44,518 bases of DNA from CAZBDU01 sp964490725 (GTDB taxonomy: Bacteria; Spirochaetota; Spirochaetia; SZUA-6; DRHE01), in NCBI GenBank assembly GCA_964490725.1, contig CAZBDU010000041.1, positions 1 through 44,518 of the forward strand, written 5' to 3'. The notes beneath the pieces were generated by a model. The model saw only the letters and a list, made by a program, of their open reading frames with translations. It was not told where the DNA came from and did no database searches. The position numbers and the translations under genes are program-made. Positions within the stretch are counted from its first letter, which is position 1. Each line of letters begins with the position of its first letter. This document shows positions 32,953 to 40,673 of the stretch, piece by piece.

Positions 32953-33843
32953 GTGAGAAGAGGGTCGAGGTATCTTGCAGGCTACCTGCTCGCCTTCGTC
33001 TTCTGCGTTGCCGTGCTGGCTCCGATCGCGTGGATGCTCTTGAGCAGCATCCAGACCGAGCGAGACCTTCTCACGGTGCCCCCCGAGTGGATCCCCTCGC
33101 AGCCCACCCTTGACAACTACAACTACGTGTTCCGGGGGGTTATCCCATCGAGCTTCGAAGAGCGCGGGGCCGTGCGGAGCCTGGTAAGCCAGGAGGTGAG
33201 GCAGATTCCCGCGGGCCTGCGGAACAGCACGATCATTGCCCTGGCGGTGATGGCGGTGAACCTGCTCTTCGGCGGCACTGCTGCCTACACGTTCACCCGC
33301 CTGAGCTTCCCGGGCAAGAAGGGCGCCTACCTGTTCGTGTTGGGTTCACGCCTTCTGCCGCCGGTGGCCGTGGCGATACCCGTGTACATCGTGGTGCAGA
33401 GGATCGGGCTGTTGAACCGGTACCCTTCGGTGATTCTGGTGCATGCGGCCTTCACCCTTCCGTTCACCATCTGGTACCTCTCCTCCTACATCAGGAGCAT
33501 TCCGCGCCAGTACGAAGAGGCCGCGCTCACCGAAGGATGCTCCTGGTTCCAGGTCTTCGTTCGCATCATGGTTCCGCTCGCGGCCCCCGGCCTGGTCGCG
33601 GTGGCCACGTTCGCCTTCATGTTCTCGTACAACGAGTTTTTCTTTGCGCTGCTCATTACGCAGACCATTGCGGTGAGGACGATGCCCGTGGTCGTGGCCT
33701 TGATATCCGTGAACCCGGATGTGGCCTACTCGCTTCTGTCCGTGGGGGTCGTGGTCTCGATCGTTCCCCCCATCGTCCTGGCGATGCTGATGAGGAAGTA
33801 CGTCTTGAGCGGGCTGGTGTCTTCACTGTCCGTTACGCGGTAG
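32953..33843 (+). CDS. CUT1-type ABC transporter permease 2
   Basis: This 296-residue membrane protein has six hydrophobic segments and an EAA loop EEAALTEGCSWFQVFVRIMV, as in MalG/UgpE-type permeases. It starts with a GTG. No ATP-binding gene follows, so the importer probably uses a shared ATPase (MsmK/UgpC type) encoded elsewhere. Confidence 0.86.
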   Translation: MRRGSRYLAGYLLAFVFCVAVLAPIAWMLLSSIQTERDLLTVPPEWIPSQPTLDNYNYVFRGVIPSSFEERGAVRSLVSQEVRQIPAGLRNSTIIALAVMAVNLLFGGTAAYTFTRLSFPGKKGAYLFVLGSRLLPPVAVAIPVYIVVQRIGLLNRYPSVILVHAAFTLPFTIWYLSSYIRSIPRQYEEAALTEGCSWFQVFVRIMVPLAAPGLVAVATFAFMFSYNEFFFALLITQTIAVRTMPVVVALISVNPDVAYSLLSVGVVVSIVPPIVLAMLMRKYVLSGLVSSLSVTR

Positions 33844-33863
33844 CCCGCAAAGGAGGCGCGGAG

Positions 33864-34724
33864 ATGGAGAACCCGGTCATTGCGACCACGGACAGCTACA
33901 AGCACGTGCCGCTGGAGCGGGCTCTGCAGGGGCTGTCAGGAATCGGCTTCGGACAGATCGAGCTGCTCGCCGCATCGGAATGGAAACCGCATTTCGACCC
34001 CAGCACCGCTACTGCGGCGGACCGAACGCGACTGGAGCGCCTGCTGGACAGATACCGGCTGCGGATAGCCAGCCTGAGCGGACATTCCAATCTCGCTACC
34101 GGGGAGGGGGTGAGGAAGCTCCGGGACCGCATGGACTTTGCGGCTTCCATGGACGTCCCCATCGTCAATACCGGTGTCGGGGATCTCTCCACGGCGGCCA
34201 ACAGGAGGAGCTTCGAGGAAAACATTCTGCGCATAGCCGGATGGGCGGCGGACATGGGGATCACGGTGGCCCTGGAGCCTCATGGGGACTGGGCTCCTTC
34301 GGGGCGAGCCCTGGCCGAGATCATCGGCAGCATCGGCTCACCGGCGGTGAGGATCAACTATGACACCGCGAACGTGGTGTTCTATTCCGGCTGCAGGCCG
34401 GAGGAGGACGTGGCCTTCGCCGCCGAGCTGGTGGCGCATGTGCACATGAAGGACAAGATCGGCGGCAAGGGCGAATGGAACTTCCCGGGCCTGGGCCAGG
34501 GGGAGATCGATTTCTCCAGGATTCTGGACGTCCTGGAAAAGGCCGGTTACCGGGGCCCCTTCAGCATCGAGATCGAGCTTACGCACCAGACCGAACGGAA
34601 TCCCGAGCTCGTGGATCAAGCCTTCCGGGACTCTCTGGACTACCTCAGGAGCCTGGGGCGGCTCGAGAACCTCCCCGGGCCGCCCGGCCCGGGCAGCGAC
34701 GGCAGGAAGGGCGGGTCTTCATGA
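33864..34724 (+). CDS. TIM-barrel sugar phosphate isomerase/epimerase
   Basis: This 286-residue protein has the COG1082 pattern: VALEPHGDW near residue 137, RINYDTANVVFYSG, HVHMKDKIGG, then GQGEIDFSRILDVL and FSIEIELTH. The Glu, Asp, His and Glu ligands of the metal site are all present. It catalyses aldose-ketose or epimer exchange; the substrate is unknown. AAAGGAGGCGCGGAG precedes the ATG. Its stop overlaps the next start (ATGA). The last 15 residues are low-complexity Gly/Pro. Confidence 0.85.
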   Translation: MENPVIATTDSYKHVPLERALQGLSGIGFGQIELLAASEWKPHFDPSTATAADRTRLERLLDRYRLRIASLSGHSNLATGEGVRKLRDRMDFAASMDVPIVNTGVGDLSTAANRRSFEENILRIAGWAADMGITVALEPHGDWAPSGRALAEIIGSIGSPAVRINYDTANVVFYSGCRPEEDVAFAAELVAHVHMKDKIGGKGEWNFPGLGQGEIDFSRILDVLEKAGYRGPFSIEIELTHQTERNPELVDQAFRDSLDYLRSLGRLENLPGPPGPGSDGRKGGSS

Positions 34725-36007
34725 GCGATGCGGCAAGAGTACTGAACAGGGCGCTGCTGGAGGTGAAGACCTTCGACCCTCACTGCCATCTGCGCGTGCA
34801 CAAGCCCACCGCGGACAACCTGGCCGATCTGCTGCAGTACCACCACGTGTGGATCGAGCTGGTCTCCTCGGGCATGGGGCAGCAGGAGCTCTCCTGTAGC
34901 GGTCTTCCTCAGGAGCTGGCCGAGCCGCAGATCTCCCCCCAGGAGCGGGTCCGGCGTTGCCTGAAGCATCTGCCGGCCATCTCGAGCACCACGCAGGGGG
35001 TTCTTCTGCGCTGGCTCCTGCAGGACCTCTACGGGCTGGAAAGCATCACCGGCTCCAGCCTGGAGAAGGCGCTGGCGCTGGTGGAGTCCAGGGGCAGGGA
35101 CCCCGGATGGACCGAGGAGGTGCTGGGGGAGCGCTGCGGCATCGAGTGCAGCATCTCGGTGGAGCACGCCGGGACGCCCATCGGAGCGCGGCTGCTGAAG
35201 GCACGGGAGCTGTACGTCACCAACATCGTGAACGGAAAGCAACCGCCCGCGGAAGTCCTGGCCGGGTGGGAGGAGATGTTCCAGCGGGAGATCGAAAGCG
35301 CGCGCGACTACGTGGACTTCCTGCAGGCCACGGTGGCCTCCCTGCCGGCAGGGGAATACAAGTTCATCGGGCTCTGGGTCCTCCCCAACCTGGCCGGGGA
35401 TGTCCCCCCGGAGCGAGAGGTCACGGAGATCCTGCGCAAGGTCCGCGGCGGCGGCGCCCTCAGCCCGGCGGAGGTGGGAAGCTTCTGCTCCTTCGGCCTG
35501 CAGCACCTGCTGCAGTTCCTGGCACGGACACCGATACGGGTGATCCAGGTCATCGTGGGTGCGGAAGTGCTGCCGCCGCACCGCTCGATCACCCAGTGGG
35601 ACGGTGCTTTCTGCGGAGCCGCCGCCAGGATTGCCGGGCGGTTCGAGGGCTTCCATTTCAGCCTTTCCTCGGCAGCCGACGCGTTCACCCAGGACCTGGG
35701 GATCCTCGCCAAACACGTACCCAACATCAGCGTGTGCGGCTACTGGTGGCATACGCTGTATCCGTTCTACCTGAGGAAGTCCATCGAGACCCGCCTGGAC
35801 ATGGTGCCGTTGAACAAGATCATCGCCTTCTTCTCCGACGCCTACCACGCCGAGTGGTGCTACCCGAAGCTGAAGCTGGTCAAGCAGGCGGTGCACGGCA
35901 TTCTCACGGAGCGGGTGGAGCGGGGCTGGTACAGCCTGGAGACGGCCCGGAGGGTGATACGGCACATCTTCTACGAGAATCCCAAGCGGATCTACGGGCT
36001 CCCCTGA
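34721..36007 (+). CDS. Uronate-isomerase-like amidohydrolase
   Basis: This 428-residue protein is related to glucuronate/galacturonate isomerase (UxaC). The N-terminal metal motif is H21-C-H23 in FDPHCHLRVHKP, and the C-terminal part has FFSDAYHAEWCYPKL and HIFYENPKRIYGLP, like the usual NARRYF end. True UxaC is about 470 residues and has other conserved His/Arg residues; here the similarity is only moderate. It may isomerise an unusual uronate or a deoxy/keto variant. The start overlaps the upstream stop. Confidence 0.75.
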   Translation: MSDAARVLNRALLEVKTFDPHCHLRVHKPTADNLADLLQYHHVWIELVSSGMGQQELSCSGLPQELAEPQISPQERVRRCLKHLPAISSTTQGVLLRWLLQDLYGLESITGSSLEKALALVESRGRDPGWTEEVLGERCGIECSISVEHAGTPIGARLLKARELYVTNIVNGKQPPAEVLAGWEEMFQREIESARDYVDFLQATVASLPAGEYKFIGLWVLPNLAGDVPPEREVTEILRKVRGGGALSPAEVGSFCSFGLQHLLQFLARTPIRVIQVIVGAEVLPPHRSITQWDGAFCGAAARIAGRFEGFHFSLSSAADAFTQDLGILAKHVPNISVCGYWWHTLYPFYLRKSIETRLDMVPLNKIIAFFSDAYHAEWCYPKLKLVKQAVHGILTERVERGWYSLETARRVIRHIFYENPKRIYGLP

Positions 36008-36050
36008 ACGGCCCCGGGCGAGTCTGCCGGCCGCCGGCTAGGCGGGCCGG

Positions 36051-36080
36051 TCAGCGATTTCTATCGAATTTCAGCGATTT
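36051..36080. repeat. Two direct repeats TCAGCGATTT, 20 bp apart, upstream of the TRAP promoter
   Basis: TCAGCGATTT occurs at 36051-36060 and 36071-36080. A 20-bp period is two helical turns, so a protein could contact both copies on one face. They end 4 bases before the -35 box of the TRAP promoter, a usual place for an activator or DeoR-type operator. Confidence 0.6.
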
Positions 36081-36083
36081 TTG

Positions 36084-36112
36084 TTGACCGGAAGCGAATC
36101 CTGCCTTATGAT
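36084..36112 (+). promoter_or_regulatory. Promoter of the TRAP-SDR-sulfatase-kinase transcript
   Basis: TTGACC (36084-36089) and TATGAT (36107-36112) lie 17 bases apart, about 35 bases before the dctP start. The upstream pair of 10-bp direct repeats suggests activation or repression. Confidence 0.7.
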
Positions 36113-36147
36113 GATTCCGTTTGACAAATTTCAAAAGGAGGTGAAAG

Positions 36148-37170
36148 ATGAAAAGCTCCGTCATTCTCCTGGCACTGGCCTTTCTCCTGGCGGCGACGGG
36201 GGTCTTCTCCACAGCCCAGCAGGAGAAAGCACCCGCGGGTGCCGCGCGGGAGCCGGTGGACGTGAAGATCGCCACCAGCCCGCCGTACACCGAAGGCTCG
36301 CCGATGGTGGACTTCGCGGTACGGTTCCAGCAGCTCGCCGGGAGGTACAGCGAAGGGCTCCTCAACGTACAGATCTTCTGGGGCGGACAGCTGGGCACCG
36401 AGCAGAAGGTGTTCCAGGACGCCCAGGCCGGCGTCATCCAGGGCGTCATCGGCAACATCGCGAACCTGGCTCCTTTTTCGAACGTGCTCTATCCCGTGAC
36501 AATGCCCTACCTGTTCGAAACCCGGGAACGGGCCTACCAGCTGTTTCGCGGAGACCTGGGCAAATACTTCACCGACCAGACGGTCAAGAAGGCGGGCATC
36601 AGGGTCCTGGCGTGGCCGGATCAGGGATTCCGGGCTCTGCACAACACCAGGCGGCGGGTTCGAACCACCGCCGAGGCGCAGGGTCTGAAATGGCGCGTTC
36701 CCAACAATCCCGTCTTCATCGAGATGTACAAGAGTTGGGGAATCAACCCCATCCCCATGGCGTGGGCCGAGGTCTTCAGCTCCCTTCAGACGGGGGTCAT
36801 CCACGGGGGCGACAACGTGCTGCGGAACCTCATCGATTTCAAGATGTACGAGTTCGAGAAGTACGTCACCCTCACGGACCACATGCTGGAGATCGTACCC
36901 CTGGCCATCAGCGAGGTGTGGTTCCAGAAGCAGCCGGCAAGCTTTCAGGATGCCCTCAGGAAGGCGGCCTCGGATGCCTGGGAGTGGCAGTTCGCAGCAA
37001 TGACGGAAGATCTGAAGACGACTCAGCAGATGCTGCGCGACAAGGGCATGGTGATCGACGAGATCCAGAACACCGCGGAGTGGCGCAAGGCCAGGGACAT
37101 CTGGTCGCAGTTCTACGAACGGATGGGGGGCAAGCAGGTCCTCGACGAGGTGCTTTCCTTCATCGAGTGA
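36148..37170 (+). CDS. dctP: TRAP transporter solute-binding protein DctP
   Basis: This 340-residue periplasmic protein has a signal peptide (residues 1-22) and the mature start STAQQEKAP. The DctP pattern is visible: VDFAVRFQQLAGRYSEG, IFWGGQLGTEQKVFQDAQAG, ALHNTRRRVRT and SLQTGVIHGGDNVL. In the family an Arg binds the substrate carboxylate, here probably in the RALHNTRR region. Sugar acids are frequent substrates. The ATG follows AAAAGGAGGTGAAAG, a very strong ribosome site. Confidence 0.9.
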   Translation: MKSSVILLALAFLLAATGVFSTAQQEKAPAGAAREPVDVKIATSPPYTEGSPMVDFAVRFQQLAGRYSEGLLNVQIFWGGQLGTEQKVFQDAQAGVIQGVIGNIANLAPFSNVLYPVTMPYLFETRERAYQLFRGDLGKYFTDQTVKKAGIRVLAWPDQGFRALHNTRRRVRTTAEAQGLKWRVPNNPVFIEMYKSWGINPIPMAWAEVFSSLQTGVIHGGDNVLRNLIDFKMYEFEKYVTLTDHMLEIVPLAISEVWFQKQPASFQDALRKAASDAWEWQFAAMTEDLKTTQQMLRDKGMVIDEIQNTAEWRKARDIWSQFYERMGGKQVLDEVLSFIE

Positions 37171-37209
37171 TCCGTCGAGCCGGAAGGCCCGCCCGCATCG
37201 GCTGAAGGG

Positions 37210-37233
37210 GAGGAGGCGGTGCTCCGCCTCCTC
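37210..37233 (+). terminator. 10-bp hairpin between dctP and dctQ
   Basis: GAGGAGGCGG (37210-37219) pairs exactly with CCGCCTCCTC (37224-37233) over a 4-base loop. GCGTTCTC follows, without a full T-run. As in the ABC cluster, it separates the binding-protein gene from its membrane subunits and may set their relative amounts. Confidence 0.6.
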
Positions 37234-37282
37234 GCGTTCTCTATCGCTCATGAGCGCCGCCGGCCGGCGAGGGAGACGGGAT

Positions 37283-37795
37283 ATGTCCGATTCGAACGAG
37301 AGGCTCGGCCCGAAGGCATGGCGATTCTTCGAGGCCAACTTCGAGAAGCTGCTTGCCGTATTCTTCCTGTCCACGATGGTCATTCTGCTCTCGGCAATCG
37401 TTTTTTTCAGATTCGTGTTGAACCGGGGACTGAGCTTTGCGGTGGAGATCGAACGGATGGCGTTCGTGTGGTTCGTCTACGCGGGGGCCGCCTACGCAGC
37501 CCGGCAGAGGCGCCACATACGCGTGGAGGCCCAGCTGCTGCTGCTGAATGACAGGGCCCGCGCCGTATTGCGCGTTGTCGCCGACCTAGCGTGGGTGGGG
37601 TTCAACATCGTGATCGTTCGCGAAGGCATCCGGGTGGTGGGAAACATGATCCGCTTTCCCTACGAGTCCCCCGCGCTGGGGATCTCCATGGCGTATGCCT
37701 ACAGCATCGTGCCGTTGAGCTTTTTCCTGATAACCATCCGCGTGGTGCAGTACATGGTCCAGGACATACGCCGCCTCCTGTCGGGCAAAGGGTAG
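37283..37795 (+). CDS. dctQ: TRAP transporter small membrane subunit DctQ
   Basis: This 170-residue protein has four hydrophobic segments and the family pattern ERMAFVWFVYAGAAYAARQR after the second segment. DctQ partners DctM in Na+-driven uptake. The start at 37283 follows GAGGGAGACGGG; an upstream in-frame ATG (37250) has no good site. Confidence 0.85.
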   Translation: MSDSNERLGPKAWRFFEANFEKLLAVFFLSTMVILLSAIVFFRFVLNRGLSFAVEIERMAFVWFVYAGAAYAARQRRHIRVEAQLLLLNDRARAVLRVVADLAWVGFNIVIVREGIRVVGNMIRFPYESPALGISMAYAYSIVPLSFFLITIRVVQYMVQDIRRLLSGKG

Positions 37796-37799
37796 GCGC

Positions 37800-39086
37800 A
37801 TGCTGGGGCTGCTCTTTCCCGTACTTGTCTTCTGCCTGCTCCTGGGCGTCCCGATCATCATCAGCATCGGCATCGCCACCTTTGCGGCGCTGCTCACCAC
37901 GGATATTCCGCTGCTCATCCTGGCCAAGTCCATCTACACTGCCACGGACACCTTCCCCCTGCACGCCATCCCGCTGTTCATCCTGGCCGGAGCATTGATG
38001 GAAGAGTCGCGGATGTCGGAGCAGATCGTGGCCGTCATGGAGAAGGCCGTGGGCAGCATCCGGGGCGGGCTGGCCATGGCCGCGGTCCTGGGCTGCATGT
38101 TCTTCGCAGCCATGTCCGGATCCGGGCCGGCCACGGCGGCGGCCATCGGGTTCATCATCATTCCCTCCATGGTGGGGCGCGGCTACGACAAGACCTTCTC
38201 CGCAGCCCTGACCAGCTCCGCCGGGACGCTGGGCATACTGGTGCCGCCGAGCAACCCCATGATCGTCTACGGGGTGGTCGCACAGGCGTCGATTGTGGGC
38301 CTGTTCGTCGCCGGCATCGTCCCCGGGGTGTTCGTATCGGTCACGCTCATTCTGGTTGCGTATTTCATCTGCCGACGCAGGAAGTACGGCAGAAAGACGA
38401 GGCGGTTCGATTTCAAGGATTTCATGGCCACCGCGTGGCGATACAAGTGGTCGCTTCTTGCCCCGATCATCATCCTGGGCGGCATCTACGGCGGCGTGTT
38501 CACCCCGGTGGAGGGCTCCGTCATCGCCGTGCTGTATTCCCTTCTGGTGGGCACCGTGGTCACGCGCGAGCTCAGCTGGGCCAAGATCTTCGACTGCCTG
38601 GCGCGCACCAGCCTGATAGGCGGCTCCATGATCATTCTGATCGGGCTTTCCACCGCCTTCGGGGAGCTTCTCACCATAGGGCAGGTGCCGCAGAAGGTGG
38701 CGGTGTTTCTGGCGGGCATTTCGACGGACTGGCGGGTGATCTATCTCATCGTGATCGCCTTCCTGATCGTCCTGGGCACGTTCATGGACACCATGGCCAC
38801 CATCATCATCCTCACGCCCATCTTCCTGCCCGTGTTCGTGAAGCTGGGGGTGCACCCCATCCATTTCGGGGTGGTGTTCATCGTCACCAACGAGATCGCG
38901 TTCCTGACGCCTCCGGTGGGCGCAAACCTCTTTGCCATGACCGGCGTCACGGGGCTGCCCATCGAGCAGATCGCGAAGGAAGAGATCGTCTTCATGGTGG
39001 CGCTGGTGGTGGCGGTCATCGTGCTGGCCCTGGTGCCGGAGATTTCGCTCTTTGTTCCGCGGCTTGCCGGGTTCCTGAGCGAGTGA
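37800..39086 (+). CDS. dctM: TRAP transporter large membrane subunit DctM
   Basis: This 428-residue protein with about 12 hydrophobic segments shows the DctM motifs: FPLHAIPLFILAGALMEES, AMSGSGPATAAAIGFI, LVPPSNPMIVYGVVA, TPVEGSVIAVLY and LTPPVGANLFAMTGVTG. It is the ion-coupled translocator. It starts 4 bases after dctQ stops, so the pair is translationally coupled. Confidence 0.92.
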   Translation: MLGLLFPVLVFCLLLGVPIIISIGIATFAALLTTDIPLLILAKSIYTATDTFPLHAIPLFILAGALMEESRMSEQIVAVMEKAVGSIRGGLAMAAVLGCMFFAAMSGSGPATAAAIGFIIIPSMVGRGYDKTFSAALTSSAGTLGILVPPSNPMIVYGVVAQASIVGLFVAGIVPGVFVSVTLILVAYFICRRRKYGRKTRRFDFKDFMATAWRYKWSLLAPIIILGGIYGGVFTPVEGSVIAVLYSLLVGTVVTRELSWAKIFDCLARTSLIGGSMIILIGLSTAFGELLTIGQVPQKVAVFLAGISTDWRVIYLIVIAFLIVLGTFMDTMATIIILTPIFLPVFVKLGVHPIHFGVVFIVTNEIAFLTPPVGANLFAMTGVTGLPIEQIAKEEIVFMVALVVAVIVLALVPEISLFVPRLAGFLSE

Positions 39087-39144
39087 GGAAGGGAGGGACC
39101 GATCGAGTGAACGCTGCGGCAGGGAAAGAGGGGAGGCGAATGCG

Positions 39145-39897
39145 GTGAGATTGAAAGGGAAGGCGGCGGTGGTGACGGGTGCGGCCAGCAGGGGGATAGG
39201 GCGTGCCATCGCCTCCGCGTTCCTCCTGGAAGGCGCGCGCGTGACCCTTGCCGACATGGATCAGCCCAGGCTGGACCAGGCGGTGGCCGAGGTGGGCGGC
39301 GCCGGCGGCGAGGTGTTCGCCGTGGCGGCGGACCTGTCGGAGCCGCAGGGCGCAGAGGCGATGGTAGAGGGGGCGGTCCACCGCTATGGCCGGCTGGACG
39401 TCCTGGTGCACTGCGCCGCGGTGATCGCCCGCACCCCCTTTCTGGAGGCCACGGCGGAGGAATGGGACCGCGTGCTGGCCGTCAACGTGCGGGGCTCGTT
39501 CCTCTGCGCGCAGGCCGCGGCCAGGAGGATGGCCGGCCAGAAAAGCGGGAAGATCGTCCTGCTGGCCTCCGACGCGGCCCTGGTGGGGGTTCCGCCGCTG
39601 GCGGCCTACGCCAGCTCCAAGGCGGCGGTGGTGGGCCTGATGAGAACGGCTGCGGTGGAGCTGGCCGGCTACAACATCCAGGTCAACGCCATCGCGCCCG
39701 GCACCACCCTGACCGACATGACGCGGGAGAGGCTGTCCGATCCGGAGTGGAGGGAGCGGGTGGTGGCGCGCTTTCCCCTGGGACGTCTGGGCCAGCCGTC
39801 CGACATCGCCGGCGCCGCGGTGTTTCTGGCCTCCTCCGAGTCCGACTGGATGACGGGGCACTGCCTTGTGGTGGATGGAGGGCACACGGCGCGATGA
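39145..39897 (+). CDS. Short-chain dehydrogenase/reductase (NAD-type)
   Basis: This 250-residue SDR has TGAASRGIGRAIASAF (cofactor motif), an Asp in ADMDQ at the end of strand 2 favouring NAD over NADP, and catalytic YASSKAA. The C-terminal DWMTGHCLVVDGGH is typical. The start is the GTG at 39145, after GAGGGGAGGCG, because the ATG just before it runs into a stop. It probably oxidises a hydroxyl of the imported sugar acid. Confidence 0.88.
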   Translation: MRLKGKAAVVTGAASRGIGRAIASAFLLEGARVTLADMDQPRLDQAVAEVGGAGGEVFAVAADLSEPQGAEAMVEGAVHRYGRLDVLVHCAAVIARTPFLEATAEEWDRVLAVNVRGSFLCAQAAARRMAGQKSGKIVLLASDAALVGVPPLAAYASSKAAVVGLMRTAAVELAGYNIQVNAIAPGTTLTDMTRERLSDPEWRERVVARFPLGRLGQPSDIAGAAVFLASSESDWMTGHCLVVDGGHTAR

Positions 39898-40661
39898 AGG
39901 TGAGCGGCGTTTTCTCCCTGGAAGGGGAGACGGCCCTGGTCACGGGAGGCGGCACGGGGCTGGGGTTTGCGGTGGCGCGTTGTTTCCTCGAGTCCGGCGC
40001 CAGGGTGGTGATCGTCAGCCGCCGCAGGCAGGTGCTGGAGGAGGCTGCCCAGGCGCTGGGCGGCGGGGTGTTCCCCGTTCAACAGGACATCACCCGCTTC
40101 GACGAGGTGGCGGGGATGGTCGAACGGGCCCGACGGGTGGCGGGGGCGACCGTCTCGATCCTGGTCAACAACGCCGGCAACCTGGTGAAGAAGCCTGCCG
40201 TCGACACGAGCCCCGAGGAGCTGCAGAGCGTCCTGGACACCCACGTCCTGGCTGCCCACGCCGTGACCCGTGCGGTCATTCCCGCCATGCTGGAGCGCGG
40301 CCACGGGCACATCCTGTTCATGGCCTCGCAAGGGTCGTTCATCGGGCTGCCCCAGGTGATGGCCTACTGCGCGGCGAAATCGGCCTACCTGGGCATGACG
40401 CGGTCGCTGGCGAGCGAGCTCTCGCCCTACGGCGTGCGGGTGAACGCCATTGCGCCGGGTTGGATAGAGACCGAGATGGTGAGGTCCGCTCTGCGCAGGG
40501 ATCCGCAGCGGCGGCAGAGGATACTGTCCAGGACTCCGATGGCGCGTTTCGGCTCGCCGGAGGACGTGGGCTGGGCCGCCACCTATCTTTCCTCCCCGGC
40601 GGCGAAGTACGTCACCGGAGCCGTGCTCTGTGTGGACGGCGGTGTGAGCATTGGACTGTAG
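39894..40661 (+). CDS. Short-chain dehydrogenase/reductase (NADP-type)
   Basis: This 255-residue SDR has TGGGTGLGFAVARCFLE, basic residues SRRRQ after strand 2 that favour NADP(H), NNAG at the fourth strand, catalytic YCAAKSA, and a classical SDR C-terminus. The start overlaps the previous stop (ATGA). With its neighbour it could form an oxidation/reduction pair that inverts a hydroxyl centre. The exact substrate is unknown. Confidence 0.88.
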   Translation: MKVSGVFSLEGETALVTGGGTGLGFAVARCFLESGARVVIVSRRRQVLEEAAQALGGGVFPVQQDITRFDEVAGMVERARRVAGATVSILVNNAGNLVKKPAVDTSPEELQSVLDTHVLAAHAVTRAVIPAMLERGHGHILFMASQGSFIGLPQVMAYCAAKSAYLGMTRSLASELSPYGVRVNAIAPGWIETEMVRSALRRDPQRRQRILSRTPMARFGSPEDVGWAATYLSSPAAKYVTGAVLCVDGGVSIGL

Positions 40662-40673
40662 GGGAAGCGTTCG

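Noticed and set aside
37602..39257. Minus-strand frame of 551 codons opposite dctM
   Set aside because: Extremely His/Asp/Gln-rich, typical of reading a hydrophobic membrane gene backwards.
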